Source: UBA927 sp964361785 (GTDB lineage: Bacteria > Patescibacteriota > Microgenomatia > UBA10105 > UBA927). From it: a stretch of DNA of 20,097 nucleotides. The stretch spans positions 1-20,097 of the forward strand of contig CAYIBX010000021.1 of assembly GCA_964361785.1 (NCBI GenBank), in the 5' to 3' direction. The notes beneath the pieces were generated by a model that did no database searches, was not told the DNA's origin, and saw only the letters and a list, made by a program, of their open reading frames with translations. Both the position numbers and the translations under genes were made by a program. Positions 16,252 through 20,097 of the stretch are shown here, piece after piece (position 1 is the stretch's first letter; every line of letters starts with the position of its first letter).

Positions 16252-16476
16252 ATGGTTGTTGATTTAGAAATTAATGAATTGAAAAAAGAAGTGAAGTTGA
16301 GAGAATCAGTGTGTAAGACTGCAGCAAGAGCTTATGGGACTAGTCCCAGCACTATGTATGAAGATCATTTAGGTATTCAAAAGATTAAATTGCGTAGATC
16401 ATACGATAAGTTAAAAGATGCAATAAGAGTTCGTAATGCGCATCCAGTGAAGTTGCTGATTGGAGATCATACATAA
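16252..16476 (+). CDS. Small orphan protein, helical
   Basis: A 74-residue protein, unrecognised. It is mostly helical and charged: LEINELKKEVKLRESVCK, a short loop with GTSPSTMYED, and RRSYDKLKDAIRVRN. One Cys is present and there is no membrane segment. A promoter and a purine-rich ribosome-binding site precede it, which supports expression. It converges with the rplJ-rplL operon. The hairpin downstream has its T-run on the other strand, so this gene has no clear terminator of its own. Confidence 0.6.
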   Translation: MVVDLEINELKKEVKLRESVCKTAARAYGTSPSTMYEDHLGIQKIKLRRSYDKLKDAIRVRNAHPVKLLIGDHT

Positions 16477-16494
16477 TAGTTAAAAATTTTTACC

Positions 16495-16517
16495 AAAAAC
16501 CCCGCGTGTTGCGGGGT
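16495..16517 (-). terminator. Intrinsic terminator of the rplJ-rplL operon
   Basis: Read on the minus strand, ACCCCGC and GCGGGGT (arms at 16517-16511 and 16505-16499) form a 7-bp GC-rich stem with a 5-nt loop, followed by a run of T (16499-16495). It lies about 50 nt after the rplL stop. No T-run follows on the + side. Confidence 0.8.
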
Positions 16518-16530
16518 AATGGATTATATA

Positions 16531-16557
16531 GGTCCTTCGATTTTGCTCAGGATGACA
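16531..16557. repeat. Copy of a common interspersed motif
   Basis: On the minus strand this reads TGTCATCCTGAGC, then AAAATCGAAGGACC. It resembles a short motif (TGTCATCCTGAGC followed by a GTCGAAGGA-type end) that I recall as dispersed in intergenic regions of many bacteria. A diverged version occurs in the rplJ leader near 17638-17660. Its function is unknown. Confidence 0.4.
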
Positions 16558-16565
16558 TAAGAATG

Positions 16566-16949
16566 TCATTTCAGTTCTGCTTTTGCTCCTGCTGCTTCTA
16601 ATTTCTTTTTTGCCTCTTCTGCTGCTGATTTAGAAAGTCCTGTCAGGACTTCTTTTGGAGCGGATTCGACCAATGCTTTAGCTTCCGTAAGACCTAATGT
16701 AGCAACGAGTTCACGGACCGCTTTGATAGCGCCGATTTTATTGGCTCCCGCTTCGGTCAACACGACGTTAAACACCGTTTGCTCTTCCTTTGGCTCGTTG
16801 GAGCCTTCGGCGGAAGCGGCTGGGCCTGCTACAGCTACTGGAGCGGCTGAAACGCCAAATTTTTCTTCTAATGCTTTTACAAGATCGGACAACTCTAACA
16901 CAGTCATATCTTCTACTGCCTTAAGAATTTCATCTTTGGATACTGCCAT
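16566..16949 (-). CDS. rplL: 50S ribosomal protein L7/L12
   Basis: A 127-residue ribosomal stalk protein, which dimerises on L10 and recruits translational GTPases. The N-terminal dimerisation helix (VSKDEILKAVEDMTVLEL, LVKALEEKFGV) is followed by an Ala-rich hinge (AAPVAVAGPAASAEGSNEPK) and the C-terminal factor-binding domain (FNVVLTEAGANKIGAIKAVR, LGLTEAKALVESAPKEV). The ATG at 16949 sits 9 nt after a near-perfect Shine-Dalgarno, GGAGGTG; an in-frame GTG at 16961 overlaps that site and is rejected. It is 39 nt downstream of rplJ and is followed by an intrinsic terminator, so rpoB does not follow directly as it does in many bacteria. Confidence 0.97.
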   Translation of the reverse strand: MAVSKDEILKAVEDMTVLELSDLVKALEEKFGVSAAPVAVAGPAASAEGSNEPKEEQTVFNVVLTEAGANKIGAIKAVRELVATLGLTEAKALVESAPKEVLTGLSKSAAEEAKKKLEAAGAKAELK

Positions 16950-16988
16950 AAATGAATTCACCTCCCTTAAAAAATTAAATCACCAATA

Positions 16989-17516
16989 TTAACTCTTTTT
17001 TGCGTTGATCGCATTGAGAGCCCAGACTAATTTGTTTAGATTCCAACTGAGTGCGTAGTGTAAGCCCTGTACTGGTCCAATGAGTTGACGTACAAGCTGC
17101 CCGAGTAACGCATCTCGAGAAGGAAGGGTAGCAAGCCTTGCTACTTCCGCTTCAGTCAATATACGGTCGCCCAAGAGTCCTGCTTTGGTTTTACCAAGTG
17201 CGGTAGTTTTGAAAAATTTCAATAGTTCTTTAAGCGGTGCGACTTCATCGCCATATTCAAAAAGGACGGCTGTGGATTCGGTAAAGGCTGATTTTATACT
17301 ATCCGCTTTAGTGCCGAGTGCGCGAAGCATGAGTTTGTTTTTGGAAACGACGAGTTCTGCATTGGCTTTTTTGAGAAGCTTTCGAACTGCCTCTAGGTCT
17401 TTGTGTTTGATGCCGCGATAATCCGTCATGATCATGGCTTTGGCTTTGCTGATTTTTTCGCTAAGCGTTGCGACTGTTTCTGCTTTTTTTGCCTTGTTGG
17501 CTGATAGTTTGTCCAT
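16989..17516 (-). CDS. rplJ: 50S ribosomal protein L10
   Basis: A 175-residue protein that anchors the L7/L12 dimers to 23S rRNA. The N-terminal RNA-binding domain is typical (LSEKISKAKAMIMTDYRGIK, LKKANAELVVSKNKLMLRAL), as is VAPLKELLKFFKT, and the C-terminal helix that binds L12 (LNKLVWALNAINAKKS) is present. The start at 17516 is preferred because a GAGGAGG Shine-Dalgarno lies about 9 nt upstream; the longer frame to 17552 would run into the leader terminator. It is preceded by an L10-leader RNA with an attenuator, so autogenous control by the L10-L12 complex is expected. Confidence 0.96.
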   Translation of the reverse strand: MDKLSANKAKKAETVATLSEKISKAKAMIMTDYRGIKHKDLEAVRKLLKKANAELVVSKNKLMLRALGTKADSIKSAFTESTAVLFEYGDEVAPLKELLKFFKTTALGKTKAGLLGDRILTEAEVARLATLPSRDALLGQLVRQLIGPVQGLHYALSWNLNKLVWALNAINAKKS

Positions 17517-17536
17517 AGTTTTATTCCTCCTCAAAT

Positions 17537-17560
17537 AAAAAACACTCCTCAAGGGGAGTG
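17537..17560 (-). terminator. Attenuator terminator in the rplJ leader
   Basis: On the minus strand CACTCC and GGAGTG form a 6-bp stem with a 6-nt loop (17560-17543), followed by TTTTTT (17542-17537). It lies between the leader and the rplJ Shine-Dalgarno, so its folding would stop transcription before rplJ. Confidence 0.75.
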
Positions 17561-17690
17561 CTTAATCATACAGAATGTCTGTATGTGAAGTTTTCTCCCT
17601 CGGTAGGCTCCTTTCGGTATTCTCTCGCTTCTTGTTCGGTCCTTGGCTATGCTCAGGATCTCGCGTACGCTCGACCTACGGTCTTTAGGA
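17561..17690 (-). ncRNA. L10 leader (ribosomal protein leader RNA)
   Basis: The minus-strand sequence upstream of rplJ carries the two conserved arms of the L10 leader: AGACCGTAGGT (around 17684-17673) and GAGCCTACCGAGGG (around 17610-17597), whose GTAGG and CCTAC can pair. An 8-bp hairpin CATACAGA/TCTGTATG with a 3-nt loop (17567-17585) follows, then the terminator. In known examples L10 (with L12) binds this leader to repress its own operon. Identification is from recall of the family pattern, without a covariance search. Confidence 0.75.
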
Positions 17691-17697
17691 TTTCTGT

Positions 17698-17706
17698 AGT
17701 ATAGCA
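17698..17706 (-). promoter_or_regulatory. Extended -10 promoter of the rplJ operon
   Basis: On the minus strand TGCTATACT is an extended -10 (TG, one base, TATACT at 17703-17698). No good -35 box is seen. Transcription would begin near 17691, exactly upstream of the L10 leader. Confidence 0.55.
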
Positions 17707-17728
17707 AGTTTATTTATAAATTACTAGC

Positions 17729-18022
17729 CTAGCCAATTTTCTTTTGTATTTTTCTTAATGCTGATCTCGCATCCATTTTTTCACCTGCCGCTTTTATCGC
17801 TGGTTCTGCTATTTCATCTATCAGCGCATTTAATCCTTTCTGACTGTCTTGGCTTGTTAGCCAATCTTGGGGAAGATTTGTTACAGCGCGGATTGTTTTT
17901 TGAACATCAGCGGAAGAGGCGTTTGATGGAATGACTTTAAATTTACTCTTAGGTTTGACTGGGCTCGGTTGTTCCGGCATTTGTCCTACGGGTCTACTAT
18001 GATCTCTCAGTATTATTGCCAT
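17729..18022 (-). CDS. Small orphan protein between rplA and rplJ
   Basis: A 97-residue protein, unrecognised. A Pro-rich N-terminal linker (SRPVGQMPEQPSPVKPKSK) is followed by a helical part (SADVQKTIRAVTNLPQDWL, LNALIDEIAEPAIKAAGEK) and a basic end (RSALRKIQKKIG). No membrane segment, Cys or His is present. A TAGAAT -10-like box (18037-18032) ends 9 nt before the ATG. It sits in the position where rplA and rplJ are usually adjacent. Confidence 0.55.
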   Translation of the reverse strand: MAIILRDHSRPVGQMPEQPSPVKPKSKFKVIPSNASSADVQKTIRAVTNLPQDWLTSQDSQKGLNALIDEIAEPAIKAAGEKMDARSALRKIQKKIG

Positions 18023-18054
18023 AAACGTATAATTCTAACGTATCCTGTCAACCG

Positions 18055-18363
18055 CTACATTTTTTGTTTTCTACTTGATAGAGTACCAATTATTGGTTTA
18101 CTGACTGTTTCTAGATTATCCCACTCATCTGCCTTAGCAGTTTGTGGCGATTGTTTGACAGTATTTAGTTTATTATGAGTGGCTGCTTGTAAACGCAGTT
18201 GTGTGAGTCTTTTTTGTATATTTTGGAGAAACATTTCTCGTTCAATGGGATTAAACTCATAGAGTTTTTCGTCATCGACATGTAGTCCTATTGGAGGAAT
18301 GGGGAGAAGAGGGTGAAAATTTGGGATAATTCGTTTATGGGGTTTTTCAGATTCGCTAATCAT
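18055..18363 (-). CDS. Small orphan protein downstream of rplA
   Basis: A 102-residue protein, unrecognised. The N-terminus is rich in Pro and His (PHKRIIPNFHPLLPIPPIG). A charged helix follows (NPIEREMFLQNIQKRLTQLR), then a polar, probably disordered tail. No membrane segment or known motif is present. It begins 22 nt after the rplA stop on the same strand and is followed 32 nt later by another orphan, so read-through from rplK-rplA is possible. Confidence 0.55.
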   Translation of the reverse strand: MISESEKPHKRIIPNFHPLLPIPPIGLHVDDEKLYEFNPIEREMFLQNIQKRLTQLRLQAATHNKLNTVKQSPQTAKADEWDNLETVSKPIIGTLSSRKQKM

Positions 18364-18385
18364 GTATGAAATAATGGATGTAGGC

Positions 18386-19222
18386 TTATATATGTATTTT
18401 TACACTCGGTCCCATGGTAGCAGTAAGGAATACTTTCGCGATTTTATTGATTCCCATGCCTTTAAGGACTGCAGAGATATTTTCCGCAATTTGCTTATCA
18501 GGAAAAGACACTTTGCCTACAGGAAGATGCATGATAGGGTTTCCTGGTTCAGTTTTTATATTTATTTGGCCAGTCGTTAGTTCTTTCACACGTTTTTCCG
18601 GGTCTGGCGTCACCGTGCCGGTTTTAGGATTAGGCATGAGTCCTTTGGGTCCTAATATTCGTGCGACTTTAGCAAGTTGTGGCATCATGGAAGGGTGAGC
18701 CACCAAGATATCAAAATTTATTTTGCCAGCGGCGATTTCTGCAATAATTTTTTCGTCAGCGATGACCACATTTATTTTTTTACCCGTTCCGTGTGGCAAA
18801 TTAATAGTCGTACGAAAATCTGTTTTGTCGCCTTTTTCGCTTAACGCGAGGGGATTTAGATTGATGTGTAGCTCTACCGTCCCATCAAATTTGGTAAGGG
18901 ACGTTTGCTTGACGAGGCTAATGGCATCCAGCAGCGGGTAAAGCTTATTCTTTTCTACCATTTTGATGACTTCTTGATATCGTTTGCTGCGTATTTTTAT
19001 TTTGATTATTTTTTTTCTGGCGGAGCCAGATCCGACTTCGCCGGACTTTTTTCCTGATGCCTCAACAACAACTCCTTCAGTTTCTCCAGCCACGTTTAAT
19101 ACATCACCATCTTCTGGCTTATCTTTTTTGGAGGCCTTCGTTTGGCGTCTGGCTTCTGCCTTTTGCTTTTGTTCTTTTTCTTGTGTTTCGTCACCCATAG
19201 TGACATGTCGTATTTTTCCCAT
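18386..19222 (-). CDS. rplA: 50S ribosomal protein L1 with N-terminal extension
   Basis: A 278-residue protein that forms the L1 stalk of the large subunit at the E site. The first 75 residues or so are an unusual charged, low-complexity extension (EKEQKQKAEARRQTKASKKD, then a Gly/Ser-rich part). The L1 body follows: KRYQEVIKMV, KFDGTVELHINLNP, INLPHGTGKK, the signature ILGPKGLMPNPKTGTVTPD, GKVSFPDKQIAEN and TATMGPSVKI. The body is about 200 residues against about 230 in E. coli L1: some 18 residues are missing between VVIAD and INFDILVA, and the K-G-x-Y segment near the C-terminus is shortened. The ATG at 19222 starts 2 nt after the rplK stop and has GGTGGAG 8 nt upstream inside rplK. Confidence 0.93.
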   Translation of the reverse strand: MGKIRHVTMGDETQEKEQKQKAEARRQTKASKKDKPEDGDVLNVAGETEGVVVEASGKKSGEVGSGSARKKIIKIKIRSKRYQEVIKMVEKNKLYPLLDAISLVKQTSLTKFDGTVELHINLNPLALSEKGDKTDFRTTINLPHGTGKKINVVIADEKIIAEIAAGKINFDILVAHPSMMPQLAKVARILGPKGLMPNPKTGTVTPDPEKRVKELTTGQINIKTEPGNPIMHLPVGKVSFPDKQIAENISAVLKGMGINKIAKVFLTATMGPSVKIHI

Positions 19223-19224
19223 AT

Positions 19225-19653
19225 TTAAGACTCCACCGCAATCCCCATACTTCGTGCTGTACCCTCCACTACTTTCATAGCTGCGGGTACATCGTCAGTA
19301 TTTAAATCACCGAGTTTATCTTTGGCTATTTGTTCTACTTGTGATTTGGATAATTTACCTGCGGTTTCGCGTCCGGGTTTGCCACTTGCCTTATCCAGCG
19401 CGAGCATTTTTTTGATCATGGCTGAAACTGGTGGCAATTTGGTGACAAAGGTAAACGTACGATCTTCAAATACGGTAATGACGGCAGGGATGATTTGGCC
19501 TTTCAACTTGGCCGTGCGTTCGTTGTACGCTTTGACAAACTCCATGATGTTTAATCCGTGTTGGCCAAGAGCTGGGCCAACCGGAGGAGCAGCATTGGCT
19601 TCACCAGCTTTTAAATTTAACTTTAAGAGTGTTTTGATTTTTTTGGCGACCAT
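19225..19653 (-). CDS. rplK: 50S ribosomal protein L11
   Basis: A 142-residue protein of the GTPase-associated centre. The N-terminal domain has KLNLKAGEANAAPPVGPALG and QHGLNIMEFVKAYN; the C-terminal rRNA-binding domain has DRTFTFVTKLPPVSAMIKK and AMKVVEGTARSMGI. The ATG at 19653 (MVAKKIKT) matches the usual M-A-K-K-V start and length. Upstream in-frame starts at 19704 are not L11-like. This ATG has no Shine-Dalgarno of its own. The only strong one upstream belongs to a short overlapping frame starting at 19720, so L11 translation may depend on coupling to it. secE and nusG, the common upstream neighbours, are not present in the window. Confidence 0.95.
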   Translation of the reverse strand: MVAKKIKTLLKLNLKAGEANAAPPVGPALGQHGLNIMEFVKAYNERTAKLKGQIIPAVITVFEDRTFTFVTKLPPVSAMIKKMLALDKASGKPGRETAGKLSKSQVEQIAKDKLGDLNTDDVPAAMKVVEGTARSMGIAVES

Positions 19654-19720
19654 ATGGTATTTGAAGACTTGGGAAGAAACGAAAGAAGAAATAATACGTA
19701 CCATCTTCGAAATCTTCCAT
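19601..19720 (-). CDS. Possible leader peptide overlapping the start of rplK
   Basis: A 39-codon frame begins with ATG at 19720, just after a strong Shine-Dalgarno (GAAGGAG, near 19733-19727), and about 28 nt after the predicted transcription start. The peptide begins MEDFEDGTYYFFFRFFPS, with a striking Tyr/Phe run, and ends at a TGA inside rplK in another frame. It could couple translation into rplK, act as a leader peptide, or reflect a sequencing frameshift. Its tail simply follows the rplK DNA in the wrong frame, so only the first part could matter. It is kept as a tentative entry. Confidence 0.35.
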   Translation of the reverse strand: MEDFEDGTYYFFFRFFPSLQIPYGRQKNQNTLKVKFKSW

Positions 19721-19754
19721 GATCTCTCCTTCGCGATATTTGCGGAGTAGGGAA

Positions 19755-19783
19755 ACTATATCATATGAGAGCGTTGTTTGCAA
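19755..19783 (-). promoter_or_regulatory. Promoter of the rplK-rplA operon
   Basis: On the minus strand TTGCAA (19783-19778), a 17-bp spacer and TATAGT (19760-19755) give a good sigma-70-type promoter. The predicted start near 19748 leaves a leader of about 28 nt before the Shine-Dalgarno-led ATG at 19720. Confidence 0.65.
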
Positions 19784-19841
19784 CGATGCGATGCACAACA
19801 CATTTCCCGCATGGAGAACAATTTGATAGAATACAAAATGT

Positions 19842-20048
19842 ATGTGTGCACCACACCCAGATGAGATTTATGAGCGAACAGTACATTGGCAAGGTCAAAA
19901 TTTGTCACTACCTGTCGAAACACTAGACACAACGATAGCTCTTGTGGAAAAACAAAAACCGCTTCCTGTTCGCAAAGCAATTGTACCAATGGCAATTCAA
20001 GCAGTGTTTATGAAAATCGGGAGGATGCCGACTAACAGTGGACAATAG
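19842..20048 (+). CDS. Small hypothetical protein divergent from rplK
   Basis: A 68-residue frame, unrecognised. It has a mixed composition (MCAPHPDEIYERTV, later VRKAIVPMAIQAVFMKIGRM) with no evident domain. It is divergent from the rplK promoter, and a TAGAAT -10-like box (19827-19832) lies 9 nt before the ATG, as for other genes here. An overlapping minus-strand frame (19756-19995) covers the rplK promoter and looks less natural. The remaining bases to 20097 hold nothing I can identify. Confidence 0.4.
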   Translation: MCAPHPDEIYERTVHWQGQNLSLPVETLDTTIALVEKQKPLPVRKAIVPMAIQAVFMKIGRMPTNSGQ

Positions 20049-20097
20049 ACGTGTTGCGATATAGCTTCATTCAGTAGCCGTGACGAGAGGTTTTTGG

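Noticed and set aside
17638..17660. Independent second copy of the intergenic repeat
   Set aside because: It lies inside the L10 leader, so I do not list it as a separate repeat; the resemblance is reported only as a finding.
19756..19995. 79-codon minus-strand frame upstream of rplK
   Set aside because: It covers the good rplK promoter, has no ribosome-binding site, and competes with a more protein-like plus-strand frame.
1..20097. Alternative genetic code with UGA as glycine
   Set aside because: TGA terminates GalT and the HTH gene at positions expected for full-length family members, and no in-frame TGA is needed in any conserved gene.
1..20097. tRNA or rRNA genes
   Set aside because: I found no TPsiC-arm-like sequence with a matching acceptor stem and no rRNA signature, despite the four-helix-bundle gene whose family was first seen in 23S rRNA insertions.

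Overview
The window looks like part of a small-genome Patescibacteria (Candidate Phyla Radiation) chromosome, probably a metagenome-assembled scaffold. This placement is inference. It rests on a giant collagen-like surface protein with G2-like and beta-rich C-terminal modules, paired small membrane proteins of which one carries a LytR_C domain, a stand-alone four-helix-bundle (S23-type) protein, an archaeal-type CoA biosynthesis fusion, several tiny orphan genes, and -10 boxes sitting 6 to 9 nt from start codons. TGA is an ordinary stop here (positions 15795-15797 and, on the minus strand, 15839-15841), so the UGA=Gly code of SR1/Gracilibacteria is not in use.

Layout. Positions 1-5423 (+) hold the 3' part of a giant protein gene: an almost uncharged Gly-X-Y domain of about 725 visible residues, then about 1,045 residues of beta-rich, G2-like, lectin-like and Pro/Thr-rich sequence. 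It is interrupted by a 100-N gap. Positions 5420-10008 (-) hold an envelope cluster: a class A-fold serine hydrolase, then two large polytopic membrane proteins of GT-C type. Positions 10096-12571 (+) hold two paralogous membrane-anchored proteins, a four-helix-bundle protein, a ribulose-phosphate-epimerase-like enzyme and an orphan. Positions 12613-13958 (-) hold a coiled-coil protein, deoxyribose-phosphate aldolase (deoC) and a small orphan. Positions 13982-15797 (+) hold a PPAT / GTP-dependent dephospho-CoA kinase fusion followed by a GalT-family nucleotidyltransferase, ending in an intrinsic terminator. Positions 15839-16476 hold a small HTH regulator (-) and an orphan (+). Positions 16495-19783 (-) hold rplK-rplA, two orphans, an L10 leader with its attenuator, rplJ-rplL and a terminator. 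A small divergent gene follows on the + strand.

How the parts fit. The left third is cell-surface business: a collagen-like fibre, membrane glycosyltransferase-like proteins and a peptidoglycan-type serine hydrolase. The middle is salvage and cofactor metabolism: DeoC, an Rpe-like enzyme, the last two CoA steps and a sugar-phosphate nucleotidyltransferase. The right is ribosome biogenesis with autogenous control. Two kinds of translation start can be seen. The ribosomal and regulator genes have Shine-Dalgarno sequences. Many other first-in-operon genes have a -10 box 6 to 9 nt before the ATG, which suggests leaderless or near-leaderless mRNAs.
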